Of a stretch of 64,000 nucleotides of DNA, positions 38,910-48,052 are shown piece by piece. The number at the start of each line of letters is the position of its first letter. Position 1 is the first letter of the stretch. The notes under the pieces were generated by a model. The model saw only the letters and a list, made by a program, of their open reading frames with translations, did not search any database and was not told where the DNA came from. Source of the stretch: Flectobacillus sp. BAB-3569 (GTDB lineage Bacteria > Bacteroidota > Bacteroidia > Cytophagales > Spirosomataceae); contig NZ_NJFZ01000005.1 of the NCBI RefSeq assembly GCF_002270355.1, forward strand, positions 1-64,000. Reading direction: 5' to 3'. Both the position numbers and the translations under genes were made by a program.

Positions 38910-39986
38910 CTACAGCCAACCTTTTCGTTTAAACCCAATCAACATTAAAATCACCATGACAATCATGACGATCCAAACAACAGGGTAACTGTATTTCCAG
39001 TGCAATTCGGGCATATTATCAAAGTTCATCCCATAAATCCCAGCCACAAATGTCAGAGGCATAAAAATGACCGAAATGACCGTGAGCACCTTCATAATAT
39101 TGTTCATTTTATTGCTCACTTGCGAAAGATACAAATCCATCAGGGAGGCAATCAAATCACGATGTGAATCAATATTTTCAATCAATTGTGAAGTATGATC
39201 AAGTACATCTCTAAAATAAAGTGAAGTATAATGCGTAATACTTGGGTAGTCCTCACGTAGGACAGTTGCTATCATTTCTCGCAATGGATAAATAGATTTT
39301 CGCAATGCCATTTCTTCCCGTTTCAAACCATATAATTCTCGCATTGCGATCGGTTTGGCATCTTGAATAATCTCCTCCTCCAAACGCTCAATCTCATCAG
39401 AAAGGCAATCTAAACACATAAAATAGTTATCTACGACTAGGTCTATTAAGCAATATATCAAGTAGTCGACTCCATTCTTACGAGTTTTACCTGCCGATGC
39501 CACAATTCGATTTTGAACAGGTAGAAAAATATCGGTGGTACGTTCCTCCTGAAATGAAAGGACACAATTATCAATCAGGACTAAACTCAAATGCTCGCTT
39601 TCAATTTCTCGTGTAGAAGCATTATAATTGAGCATTTTGAAGGTAAAAAAGAGTTGATTTCCTTCATAAGACTCAAATTTTGGTTTTTGCTCAGTATTCA
39701 TGATATCCTCCAAAATAAGCGGATGCAAATTGAATATTTCACCAATTGTTGCAATCACTTGTGGTTCGTGAATACCGTCGATATTAAACCAATGCCTTTT
39801 ATTTTTACTTAATTCTAGCTGATTCAAATCCGAAAAGTGTGGAATTTGACATACTTTATATTCTTCATTGTTATATTCTACCCAAGTGATTTTGGTAGCA
39901 TAATTTACGTCCGCTCCTACATAGGTAAGTGTACCAGGTGAAGTGCCTAATGTTGTTTGAGAGTTATTTCTTTTACGTTTGGACAT
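38910..39986 (-). CDS. corA: Magnesium/cobalt transporter CorA
   Basis: CorA is a homopentameric inner-membrane Mg2+ channel. The 358-residue protein has a large cytoplasmic N-terminal domain, two C-terminal membrane helices and the selectivity motif YGMNF between them (about residue 318), followed by the short MPELHWKYSYP loop and a basic C-terminus KRKGW. Length and order are typical. A Ser/Thr/Asn-rich N-terminus (about 1-25) precedes the domain. It is monocistronic. Confidence 0.96.
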   Translation of the reverse strand: MSKRKRNNSQTTLGTSPGTLTYVGADVNYATKITWVEYNNEEYKVCQIPHFSDLNQLELSKNKRHWFNIDGIHEPQVIATIGEIFNLHPLILEDIMNTEQKPKFESYEGNQLFFTFKMLNYNASTREIESEHLSLVLIDNCVLSFQEERTTDIFLPVQNRIVASAGKTRKNGVDYLIYCLIDLVVDNYFMCLDCLSDEIERLEEEIIQDAKPIAMRELYGLKREEMALRKSIYPLREMIATVLREDYPSITHYTSLYFRDVLDHTSQLIENIDSHRDLIASLMDLYLSQVSNKMNNIMKVLTVISVIFMPLTFVAGIYGMNFDNMPELHWKYSYPVVWIVMIVMVILMLIGFKRKGWL

Positions 39987-40231
39987 ACCGACATTATTGA
40001 ATTATGAGCATGAAACCTTCAATACAAAACCTTATCTTTCAACAATTTAATTACTCAAACCCACTTTTCTGTTACGCTTATTGATGGATATTCATCAAAA
40101 GAGTTAAAACAATTTTAGATTTGGCAACTCTATTTGTGCTAAGTTGAGATAGTTTTGTGGCTATCAAATAATAGTTTTTAGATCTTTGTCAAAGATAAAT
40201 GTTTAATCGAAAATCAAAACAAAACCATAGG

Positions 40232-40633
40232 ATGCAACACGTAGAACATATTGGTATTGCAGTGAAGAGCTTGTCCGAATCCAATAGCTTATTTAGTAAA
40301 TTACTGGGCGTACAACCCTATAAACAAGAAGGCGTAGAATCAGAAGGAGTTTTAACTTCTTTTTTCCAGACAGGACAAACAAAAATTGAGCTTTTAGAAG
40401 CAACGAATCCAGATAGTCCTATAGCAAAATTCATTGAGAAAAAAGGCGAAGGTATACACCATATTGCCTTTGAAGTCGAGGACATTGAAGCCGAAATGAC
40501 GAGATTAAAATCAGAAGGTTTTATATTATTGAACGAGGTGCCTAAAAAAGGTGCTGATAACAAATTGGTATGTTTTTTACATCCAAAATCAACAAATTCA
40601 GTATTGGTGGAACTGTGCCAAACTATTAAATAA
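40232..40633 (+). CDS. mce: Methylmalonyl-CoA epimerase
   Basis: This enzyme interconverts (R)- and (S)-methylmalonyl-CoA in propionate and succinyl-CoA metabolism. It is a glyoxalase-fold protein of 133 residues from the ATG at 40232 (MQHVEHIGIAV), the usual beginning; the frame also opens 11 codons earlier at 40199. Metal ligands sit in EHIGIAV, GIHHIAFEVED and the late VLVELCQ. The mutase genes are not in the window. Confidence 0.9.
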   Translation: MQHVEHIGIAVKSLSESNSLFSKLLGVQPYKQEGVESEGVLTSFFQTGQTKIELLEATNPDSPIAKFIEKKGEGIHHIAFEVEDIEAEMTRLKSEGFILLNEVPKKGADNKLVCFLHPKSTNSVLVELCQTIK

Positions 40634-40652
40634 AGGGTAATATTCATAAAGT

Positions 40653-40689
40653 AAAAAGGAGCTCTTCAAATCAATGAGAGCTCCTTTTT
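40653..40689. terminator. Bidirectional terminator after mce
   Basis: AAAAAGGAGCTCT (40653-40665) pairs perfectly with AGAGCTCCTTTTT (40677-40689), between the convergent mce and LiaF-like genes. Confidence 0.85.
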
Positions 40690-40720
40690 ATTGTTATCAA
40701 AAATCAGGGTTCAGCAATTC

Positions 40721-41728
40721 TTAGTATCTTTTCACTTTCAAATCTTGCAATCCACCTTCAAAATTGATTAAGATTTTTTTGCTTGACTTGTCATAATTTG
40801 GAGATTCCCAATAGTCACCTCTCTTAGTGAACCCATCAAAGTTTTTCGAATTTAATCCGCCATCTACTTTGATTCGACAACCCACACTTTGTGGAACCTC
40901 AAACTCAATTGAAGTAAGTCCTGACTCTACGTTAACAATCATATTATCTGACAATTCACCCAATTTGATATCTGTTTTGGTTACCCCTGTTTTGATATCC
41001 AATTGTTTGATACGGTATGATGAAAAATCGAAATCTGCTTTTCCAGCACCGAATTCAAATTTCATGTTCCAAAGCACATTAGGGTTGAATTTCAAATCAA
41101 CTTTATTATGACGGTCACTGTCAAAATTGATCCCTTCTTTTTTTCCAGAAAGTTTGAATTTTACGTTCGGGTTATCGCCATCTCCAGTTTTTCCTAAAGA
41201 GATTTTTCCAAAATCAAGATCGGCATCAGCTTCTACTAACTCAGAAGTCCCGCCGTCGATAATAAACTCTGCTGCTCCACCATTCAACTCAAAATTAGCA
41301 GTTTTGATAGATGAGCTCATTGGTTCGGTGATATGTTGCTTGCCACCAGCGCCAAAAGATTTTTCATCATCGTTATTATCATCTCTATTGTTATCCTCAC
41401 TCTGGTCCTTATCGTCGTTGTTATCATTGTCATCATCAAATCTTAAATGGAAATTTTTATCTCCATCAAACACTTCTGACTTCACATCATCAACACAACT
41501 CTTGACCAATACCAATGGAATAAAAATAGCCATCATGATAATAGAAATTACGGTGGCTGAGCGGCTGGTTTTGCCCACGAAGGCCATCAAGCCCATGTAG
41601 ATCAATAGCAATGGCCACATTCGAGCGATATCATGCCAGTGGATATGAAACCACCCATATTCTTTTCCGAGGAAGAGGATACCTAATATAATTAGAAAAC
41701 CTCCTGCAAATATATTTTTAGAGTTCAT
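40721..41728 (-). CDS. LiaF/LiaI-like envelope-stress membrane protein
   Basis: This 335-residue protein has three membrane helices in its first 76 residues (DUF5668/LiaI-like, with the IFAGGFLIILGILFL start). A very acidic Asp/Asn linker (98-122) follows, then a beta-helical domain resembling the LiaF C-terminus, with repeated GGxxxxxID-type turns. Such proteins respond to cell-envelope stress. It is 19 bases downstream of a pspC-like gene, and the two form an operon. The product's exact role in Bacteroidota is not established. Confidence 0.75.
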   Translation of the reverse strand: MNSKNIFAGGFLIILGILFLGKEYGWFHIHWHDIARMWPLLLIYMGLMAFVGKTSRSATVISIIMMAIFIPLVLVKSCVDDVKSEVFDGDKNFHLRFDDDNDNNDDKDQSEDNNRDDNNDDEKSFGAGGKQHITEPMSSSIKTANFELNGGAAEFIIDGGTSELVEADADLDFGKISLGKTGDGDNPNVKFKLSGKKEGINFDSDRHNKVDLKFNPNVLWNMKFEFGAGKADFDFSSYRIKQLDIKTGVTKTDIKLGELSDNMIVNVESGLTSIEFEVPQSVGCRIKVDGGLNSKNFDGFTKRGDYWESPNYDKSSKKILINFEGGLQDLKVKRY

Positions 41729-41747
41729 GGCTTAAAGGTTTTGAATA

Positions 41748-42179
41748 TTAGAATTGACCGTAATTATCATTATTGCCATTTGACTTTCTATCCTTGAAAA
41801 TGATGTAACCACCTACACCAATAAGTACTAAAGGCCATAATTTATGCATATCAAAGCTTGGGATCCATTCATCTAAGAAGAAAACTAAGCCTAGGCCGAT
41901 AAGTACGGCACCCCAAATTTTATTTGATTCTTTTTTCATATCAGGTTTATTAAAATTGAAAGCAGTGGCATCGTTTACAGTGGTGTCCCAAGTATTTTTA
42001 ACTGGTAAGGCAATCCAAAGGATGATATACATCCAAAAGAAAAAGCCATGTGACAACACTGTTCCGAAGAAAAATATCAGTTGTATAATTACAGTTTCTA
42101 TTCCGAATCTTTCTGAGAGTCCTGCACAAACACCCCCCAAAGTAGCTTTTGAAGGATTGCGATAAAGTCTTTCGTTCAT
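41748..42179 (-). CDS. PspC-domain membrane protein
   Basis: This 143-residue protein begins with a PspC domain (residues 4-60; LYRNPSKATLGGVCAGLSER, then a helix with FFFWMYIILWIALP). A second hydrophobic part (about 88-132, IWGAVLIGLGLVFFLDEW) resembles the LiaI/DUF5668 helices of the next gene. PspC senses membrane stress in other bacteria. It leads the two-gene operon with the LiaF-like protein. Confidence 0.85.
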   Translation of the reverse strand: MNERLYRNPSKATLGGVCAGLSERFGIETVIIQLIFFFGTVLSHGFFFWMYIILWIALPVKNTWDTTVNDATAFNFNKPDMKKESNKIWGAVLIGLGLVFFLDEWIPSFDMHKLWPLVLIGVGGYIIFKDRKSNGNNDNYGQF

Positions 42180-42381
42180 GGTAGTAAGTATTAATTGTTA
42201 CGAGGTTTGATGCTAGTTTCAAATCAAAGGTTACAGCCTAATTTAGTTAATTATTGGGATAATGTTGCTGTTTTGCCTTGTTTGATGTTCGAAAGTTATG
42301 TGGAGCTACAGAATTCTCAAGACGAAAATAAACGGACGGCAGTTTTTGACGGCTAAATGGAGTTTTTGGACGGGTAACAAA

Positions 42382-42420
42382 AAAAACTCCTAATCAAGTA
42401 TGTCTTGATTAGGAGTTTTT
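42382..42420. terminator. Strong terminator
   Basis: AAAAACTCCTAATCAAG (42382-42398) pairs perfectly over 17 bp with CTTGATTAGGAGTTTTT (42404-42420). It ends the minus-strand gene at 42430. Confidence 0.88.
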
Positions 42421-42429
42421 CACATTGAC

Positions 42430-43104
42430 TTATTTTGGCAATTTTGTTCTTGCCTCTTCTAATTTCTTCTGCTGATTGGCCAGTTCTTCTTGAATTTTGA
42501 TTTGATCTTTTTTGTTTTGTTCTACTTCTGAAAGAAGCTTTTCAAGCGCTACACCATTTTCTTCTATTCTTTTCAAAAGGCGTTCCTTTTCTTTTTTGTT
42601 GTCTTCAATAGACTTTACCAGTCTATCTCCTGATTTAGCAAACTTCTTTTGCTTTTCAGTGACATCATCCAAGGCTTTTTGTTGAATTCTGACATTTTCT
42701 TGTTGAGTAATCAGATCAACAAAGTTGTTGAGAAACTTTTCAGCTTGTGGGTATTGAGAATGCCCACCATTGATATAAACTTGGTCTTCGAAACCAAAAG
42801 AAACAAATATTTTAGTACGCCCCTTATCATAAAATACTTTACTGACCACCATTAGTGGAAGACTCGATACACTAGGAATATTAGCCCCTGTTATGCGATA
42901 TACGCCACTTCTGCCGTCCTCTACACGTCCGTATTTGGCCAATTCTTGTGCCCAAGATTCTTTTACATATTTTTCATCGACTGATACTGTTGTATATAAG
43001 CCTTCTTTATTGGCACGGTCAACTTCGAGAGTTCCAGTAAAAACCTGGCTAAAGCCAGATTTGCCAATGAACAATAGGATGGATAAGATGAGAAGTTTTT
43101 TCAT
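42430..43104 (-). CDS. Exported protein with C-terminal coiled coil, unknown function
   Basis: I do not recognise the family. The 224-residue product has a signal peptide (1-19, ending GFSQ), a globular part of about 110 residues (VFTGTLEVDRANKEGLYTTV, RTKIFVSFGFEDQVYINGG) and a Lys/Glu-rich coiled coil from about residue 130 to the end. It should be periplasmic. The gene stands alone with its own strong terminator. The coiled coil suggests assembly with itself or an envelope partner. Confidence 0.7.
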   Translation of the reverse strand: MKKLLILSILLFIGKSGFSQVFTGTLEVDRANKEGLYTTVSVDEKYVKESWAQELAKYGRVEDGRSGVYRITGANIPSVSSLPLMVVSKVFYDKGRTKIFVSFGFEDQVYINGGHSQYPQAEKFLNNFVDLITQQENVRIQQKALDDVTEKQKKFAKSGDRLVKSIEDNKKEKERLLKRIEENGVALEKLLSEVEQNKKDQIKIQEELANQQKKLEEARTKLPK

Positions 43105-43208
43105 GATTTCGAAAATTTTGATTGTGTCTTACCAACGAATTTAGCGCTTATTCGGTTTGATTTCAAGCAACTATTTGAGTATTTGGTAGCTATAAGACTT
43201 ATATCTCT

Positions 43209-44411
43209 TTAAGAAGTCACCTTTTGACAAACTATCACGATTTTTTGCCCTTGGGCGTCGGTAGTGGCAAAAAGATAGGTATTCCCCCCTTCTTGAATTT
43301 TAAGTTTTTCTCTGATTTGTTTTACTGTTAAAGGAAAATTTCTGATGGTAATATTGGCTTGATTATTCGAAATAAATGGAGCAATGGCTTTTTTATCAAG
43401 TTTACAAACTGCTAGTACTTCAAAAGAGCGCCCGATAAAATCAGGCTGGAAAACAGCTGAGGTATATAAATGACTGTGCGGAGCAATTTTTTGTAGCCCA
43501 TAGCGACTACAAGGAAGCTTAAAAGCACCTGCTTTTAATAACGCCACATTGGGTTCATACAAATAGCGAGCAGGCTGACCAATACTTGGAGCAGTTTGTG
43601 CTTCTTCTTCTTTGTAAAAACTCAAAGTCTGAGTATCCTGATTTTTATATAGCGCCACGCAAGTTATGACTGGTGCTTCGCTATGGTTTGATTTCAGGTG
43701 AAAAAGAACCTCCTTCACTTCATTATCTACCGAAATTACCCAAATTTGTTTGATACACTTCAATTCTCGAATAGACTGGTCGAGGTCGAGCATAGGAGAT
43801 GCTTTAATCAGAATATTTTCAGAAAATTGAAAAAGCAAGTCTTGGTATTTCACTACATCGGGTTCGCAATCACTCAAGGCAAAAACCTTCCCTCCTGCTT
43901 CATCACGACGATGTGGGTCGAGATATATCCAAGAAAAATGTGTTTGAGCAACAGCCTGCGCATTGAGCCATTCAACTGAATTACCGCCCACAAAGGCTAT
44001 ATGTTTTAAGCCCAATTGTTCAAAATTATATGCCACTATCTCTTGAAGTTCCTGATTTTGCTCAAAATGAAAAGCTTTCTGAAAACCTTGTGCCAAATAA
44101 GCCGTATCCACTCCCATTCCACCCGTCAAATCGGCCAAACTTTCTCCCTGAATTAAACTTGCCTTGAATTGAGCCGTCACTTGCGAAGAACATTGCTCTA
44201 CCGAAAGATTGGCAGGAAATATCAAGTTGGCATTGGCATACCAATCGGGTAATTTATGCTGAGCTTTTTGGCGAGCTTGAATTTGCTGAACCAACTTGGC
44301 TATCGGCAAATGCGGATAACGACGCGCCTGCAACATCAATTTGCTGGGTTCATCGTTGAGATGTTCTTGTATAAACTGGATTTCTTCTGGACTAAATAAA
44401 GGAGCGTTCAT
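43209..44411 (-). CDS. Class I SAM-dependent methyltransferase with THUMP-like domain
   Basis: This 400-residue protein has a Rossmann methyltransferase core: motif I in DLTGGMGVDTAYLA (about 100), an acidic end in FHFEQN and a motif IV-like YLDPHRRD (about 166). The C-terminal region (about 300-395) matches the THUMP-like domain of the conserved Bacteroidota family. RNA is a likely substrate, from the domain, but the target base is unknown. It is monocistronic, and its stop lies near another minus-strand gene. Confidence 0.8.
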   Translation of the reverse strand: MNAPLFSPEEIQFIQEHLNDEPSKLMLQARRYPHLPIAKLVQQIQARQKAQHKLPDWYANANLIFPANLSVEQCSSQVTAQFKASLIQGESLADLTGGMGVDTAYLAQGFQKAFHFEQNQELQEIVAYNFEQLGLKHIAFVGGNSVEWLNAQAVAQTHFSWIYLDPHRRDEAGGKVFALSDCEPDVVKYQDLLFQFSENILIKASPMLDLDQSIRELKCIKQIWVISVDNEVKEVLFHLKSNHSEAPVITCVALYKNQDTQTLSFYKEEEAQTAPSIGQPARYLYEPNVALLKAGAFKLPCSRYGLQKIAPHSHLYTSAVFQPDFIGRSFEVLAVCKLDKKAIAPFISNNQANITIRNFPLTVKQIREKLKIQEGGNTYLFATTDAQGQKIVIVCQKVTS

Positions 44412-44445
44412 ACCACAAAAGTACTAGAATAAATGCAAGGCAAAA

Positions 44446-44475
44446 AAAGCCCCACAGCTTAAACTGTAGGGCTTT
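44446..44475. terminator. Terminator after the tolC-type operon
   Basis: AAAGCCCCACAG (44446-44457) pairs with CTGTAGGGCTTT (44464-44475) with one mismatch and an A-run on the outer left side (a T-run for minus-strand transcripts). It closes the secretion operon. Confidence 0.75.
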
Positions 44476-44478
44476 GGA

Positions 44479-45906
44479 CTATAACTCACTTAAACCTGAG
44501 TAATATGCTAAACTTGCTAGTGCTTTTTCGTATTTACTTCGCAAAGATTCAACCTTGACTTTCATGTCGATAAACTTACTTTCACGAGAGTTGATTAGGA
44601 AAAGTGTACTTTCGCCTATTTCAAACTTACGTTGTTCAGCTTTCAGTAAAAGTTCCTGATTGCTGGTCGCTTGTTGTTGAATAGAAAGCTGACGTTCAAG
44701 GTTTTTTACATCGTTGTAAGCTGCATAAATATCGTTCACAACCTCTCTTTTTGCTAAATTGTATTCAAAACCTGTCGACAATTGCTTGATACGAACTTGT
44801 TCGAGCTTACCTCTTTCTTTTCGTAAAAAAATAGGCATTACAAATTCAATACCCATTTTGTGATTATCAAAAGAGACTCCTCCTTCTGGACCGTAATTGC
44901 TATTGAGAGTTTTGGTAATAAGATTGAAATTGAAATTCAATTGTGGTTTCAACAATTCCTTTCTAAGCTTTTCCTCTAATCCCAACTGTTTGATTTTGAC
45001 ATCCAATTTTACAATTTCAGGATGTTGGACTTTCGCCTGAGTAATGAGGTTTTGTAAAGTGACCTCGTCAAGTTTTCGGGTCGGAATTTTTGGAGGAATA
45101 GCACCTTCAGGTAATTCTAATGGATTTTCGTTGGCATCCCACAAAAAATTAGAAAGTGCCAAACGGGTATTTTGCAATTCGACATAAGCTTGCTCCAATG
45201 CTACCTGACGGTCTTGCAAGGTAATCTTTGCCTCCACAGAGTCAATCGCAGCTTGTTCGCCAATGGCAGCACGTTCTTTAGTTGCTATATATCGAGTATT
45301 CGCCAAATTCAAACCTTCTTGAATAAACTGTAATTGTTGATAGCTAAACCACCATTCCCAATAGGCTTTCGATGCAGACAAAACTGTTTTATTAATCAAT
45401 TTCAATCGCTCAGCTTCAGAAATTGTCTTAGCCAATTGTGCCTGTTTTAAGGTAGTACGACGTGCATCGATAATCATCCCTTGTCCAATAGGAACAGTGA
45501 TGCCCGCTACCAGTAATTCGGGAGATTCTTCAGGTAAAAGTTTTTTACCTGTACGATTTTCATACCCTAATTTTAAATCTGTTCCTGTCCAAACAGGAAC
45601 TTTTAAGGCATTTTCCCAACGATTATAATACTCGCTTCCACCCAAAGCTTTACGATCGAGCGTAGAGCTAAGTTTGGGGTCAAACTGACCTTTGGCTTGC
45701 ATAATTTCGGTTTCGGCATCGCGTGGGTACAAATCCGCTTGCTTGACCATGGGGTGATTTTTGAGCACCAAACTTTTAAAATCCTCAAAACTAAAAGCTG
45801 TCTGAGCAGATACTCTGAAGCCTGCAAAGCTCCAGAGTATAAGAATAAAAAAGAAAGGTTTGACAAGAAAAGCACCCTGATGTGTGTTATTCTGCATCTT
45901 TATCAT
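44479..45906 (-). CDS. TolC-family outer-membrane efflux/secretion channel
   Basis: This 475-residue protein has a signal peptide (cleavage near RVSAQ, about residue 35) and two long helical repeats of the outer-membrane efflux protein type (about 40-230 and 270-470), which form the periplasmic tunnel. It is the last gene of the export operon and overlaps the HlyD gene by four bases (ATGA, 45903-45906), so translation is probably coupled. It would provide the exit duct for the ABC/HlyD pair. Confidence 0.9.
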   Translation of the reverse strand: MIKMQNNTHQGAFLVKPFFFILILWSFAGFRVSAQTAFSFEDFKSLVLKNHPMVKQADLYPRDAETEIMQAKGQFDPKLSSTLDRKALGGSEYYNRWENALKVPVWTGTDLKLGYENRTGKKLLPEESPELLVAGITVPIGQGMIIDARRTTLKQAQLAKTISEAERLKLINKTVLSASKAYWEWWFSYQQLQFIQEGLNLANTRYIATKERAAIGEQAAIDSVEAKITLQDRQVALEQAYVELQNTRLALSNFLWDANENPLELPEGAIPPKIPTRKLDEVTLQNLITQAKVQHPEIVKLDVKIKQLGLEEKLRKELLKPQLNFNFNLITKTLNSNYGPEGGVSFDNHKMGIEFVMPIFLRKERGKLEQVRIKQLSTGFEYNLAKREVVNDIYAAYNDVKNLERQLSIQQQATSNQELLLKAEQRKFEIGESTLFLINSRESKFIDMKVKVESLRSKYEKALASLAYYSGLSEL

Positions 45907-47279
45907 TTTTTATCTTCTTTTTTAGCTTGTTTGTCAGGTTGTTTTTCCTCTGGTTCACTCTTTAAGTTGGCAGGGAAAGCATTGAGCTGACGCCATACTT
46001 CATACCAAATAGGTACATTGTCGAGCATTACCCAGCCTACTACACCTGAGCCCATTCGCAATTGTTTTGGCCAAGGATCATCTCCTTTTTTCGGGATTAC
46101 TAGCATACGATATTCTCCACCTTTACTATCTACTCGGTCGATAACTTTGACTGTACCTCCAAAAGTACCTACCGAAGTAGAAGGCCATCCAGAAAATACC
46201 AATGCTGGCCAACCTTCAAACTGCAAACGTACTTCACGACCTTCTTGGATAAGCGGCACGTCCATCGCTTTTACATATAGTTCTACAGCTGTATCTGGAT
46301 TAGAAGGTTGAAGCGTACAGATAGACTCCCCTTCTTTGATGGTTTCGCCAATACCTGCTTTCAAGGCTTTTACCACAAATCCATCTTGTGGTGCTCTAAC
46401 AACATATTGTCCAAGGCGATAATCAACATTGGAGATTTTATTTTGTAGCTGTGACAACTCATATTCCCCAGTAGCAACCGACGATAGAGCTGAGCTTCTA
46501 TCAGATTCTGCCTTTGAGATTTTTTCCGCATATTCTGCATTTACAGAGTTGAGTTCGATACGAGCATTGATAAGCTCTTGACGAGAAACCAACAATTTAT
46601 TTTGTATCGAAACATATTTTGCTTTTGTCTCCTGCAATTTTAGTTTACGCGATTCTAGTTCGCTCAATGACACAATACCTCCATTTTTGTATTGGTCTTC
46701 GCCACGATCATAACGCACCTGTGCGATATTAACTTGCACTTGTTCTGCCAACATATCGGTACTATCCGACACTACTTTGGCTTGGTTTTGCTTTACCTTG
46801 TTTTTAGCTTTTTGCAAACTAAACTGCTGGTTTTGTTGCAAAGCCACAATTTGCGACTCAAGGGCTCTTACTTTGACATGATAGCTTTCAATAGCAGATC
46901 TTTTGGCAGCAAGTTGCTCTTGTAATCTTCCAGAAAGATTTTTATCAAAATAATCATCCTTAATTTCGGATACCACTAAAATGGTATCCCCTTTCTCTAC
47001 ATAGTCACCTTCTTTCACGAGCCATTTCTCGATTCGACCTGCAATGATATTTTGAATATTTTGAGGTCGATCTTTGGGCGTAAGTGCTGTAATCTCGCCT
47101 TTACCATTAATATTTTGCTGCCAAGGCAAAAATATAATAAGCAACAAAACAACCCCAATCCCAATAAGCCATCTTTTTAGGACGACTGCTGACCGTGGCG
47201 TATGCAAAGTGTTGAGAGAGTATAAATCAAACTCCTCATGAACACGGTCGTGAACTTTTTGTTTTGATATATTTAACAT
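45903..47279 (-). CDS. HlyD-family periplasmic adaptor
   Basis: This 458-residue membrane-fusion protein bridges the ABC exporter and TolC. It has a short cytoplasmic N-terminus, one membrane helix (about 35-52, LIGIGVVLLLIIFLPW), a biotinyl-lipoyl-like half (GRIEKWLVKEGDYVEKGD), a long coiled-coil hairpin (about 120-285), the returning half (YVVRAPQDGFVVKALKAG) and a beta-barrel domain. The last 25 residues are rich in Lys, Glu and Asp. The adaptor looks intact and normal, unlike the neighbouring nucleotide-binding domain. Confidence 0.92.
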   Translation of the reverse strand: MLNISKQKVHDRVHEEFDLYSLNTLHTPRSAVVLKRWLIGIGVVLLLIIFLPWQQNINGKGEITALTPKDRPQNIQNIIAGRIEKWLVKEGDYVEKGDTILVVSEIKDDYFDKNLSGRLQEQLAAKRSAIESYHVKVRALESQIVALQQNQQFSLQKAKNKVKQNQAKVVSDSTDMLAEQVQVNIAQVRYDRGEDQYKNGGIVSLSELESRKLKLQETKAKYVSIQNKLLVSRQELINARIELNSVNAEYAEKISKAESDRSSALSSVATGEYELSQLQNKISNVDYRLGQYVVRAPQDGFVVKALKAGIGETIKEGESICTLQPSNPDTAVELYVKAMDVPLIQEGREVRLQFEGWPALVFSGWPSTSVGTFGGTVKVIDRVDSKGGEYRMLVIPKKGDDPWPKQLRMGSGVVGWVMLDNVPIWYEVWRQLNAFPANLKSEPEEKQPDKQAKKEDKK

Positions 47280-47341
47280 GAGTTAATTCTTAAAATTACG
47301 TTTGAAATAATTGTTTTGGCTCAATACCTTTTTTTCAACAA

Positions 47342-48052
47342 CTAATCCACCAATGACATAAACTTATCGTTTTTGATAAGCTCCTCAAATGGGCCGTCCA
47401 ATACAATTTCGCCTTCATTCATTACTAAAACTCGATCACAAGTTGCCATCACCATTGGGTCATTCGAGATGGTGAGTAAGGTCCAAGGATTTTGTTTATC
47501 GGTCAAAAATGAGATACATTTCATTCGCTCGGCCTTGTGTAGCTCACGATAGATATCGGTAATCATCAGCAATTTTGGCTTTTCAACTACACATCTAGCC
47601 ACTGATACTTTGGCGATAAAGCTTTCTGAAAAACGCTTGCCTCCAGCAATCATTTGGGTACTAAGTCCATCAGGTAGCTCAGCTATAACATCTTGCATAT
47701 TGAGACTTCGGAGCGCCCACTGCAAATCTTCGAAAGTGATATTTTTGCGTCCCATTACTATGTTGTCGATTAATGAACCGTCAAAAATCAAGTCCACAGC
47801 AAGGTTGCGCTCAATTGCATCACGAACGGCATTTAAGTCCAAATCACGAATCGAAATACCATTGTAAGAAACAGAGCCTTCGTACTCAGTAAAAATCGCA
47901 GATAAGATTTTAAGCAAAGTTTCTTTACCTGATCCATTGGTACCAGTAATACAAATACTTTCGTTTGGACGCACATCCAAATTCAAGTTTCTCAATACCT
48001 TTTTATTTCCATCTGGATATTTATAACTCAAGTTTTGCAACTTGATGGCCAT
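47342..48052 (-). CDS. Degenerate ABC-transporter nucleotide-binding domain (apparently ATPase-dead)
   Basis: The 236-residue protein is plainly an ABC nucleotide-binding domain by fold order and flanking sequence (IKLQNLSYKYPDGNKKVL start; CDRVLVMNEGEIVLDG end). Every catalytic motif is altered. Walker A reads GTNGSGKET, with Glu where Ser/Thr should hold Mg-ATP. The Q-loop Gln is missing (LAVDLIF). The LSGGQ signature is FSESF. Walker B reads LLMITDI with Ile for the catalytic Glu. The D-loop is YREL, and the H-loop His is Asn (TISNDP). The frame is open and well conserved otherwise, so it is not decaying by stops. It overlaps the membrane-domain gene by 25 bases and may be co-translated or fused with it. 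Confidence 0.85.
   Translation of the reverse strand: MAIKLQNLSYKYPDGNKKVLRNLNLDVRPNESICITGTNGSGKETLLKILSAIFTEYEGSVSYNGISIRDLDLNAVRDAIERNLAVDLIFDGSLIDNIVMGRKNITFEDLQWALRSLNMQDVIAELPDGLSTQMIAGGKRFSESFIAKVSVARCVVEKPKLLMITDIYRELHKAERMKCISFLTDKQNPWTLLTISNDPMVMATCDRVLVMNEGEIVLDGPFEELIKNDKFMSLVD

Noticed and set aside
41127-41600. Plus-strand ORF of 157 codons rich in Ser and Leu
   Set aside because: It mirrors the Asp/Asn-rich part of the LiaF-like gene on the other strand and has no family features.
42382-42420. Perfect 17-bp palindrome as an operator or attachment site
   Set aside because: It sits right after a stop codon with A and T runs on both sides, so an intrinsic terminator explains it.
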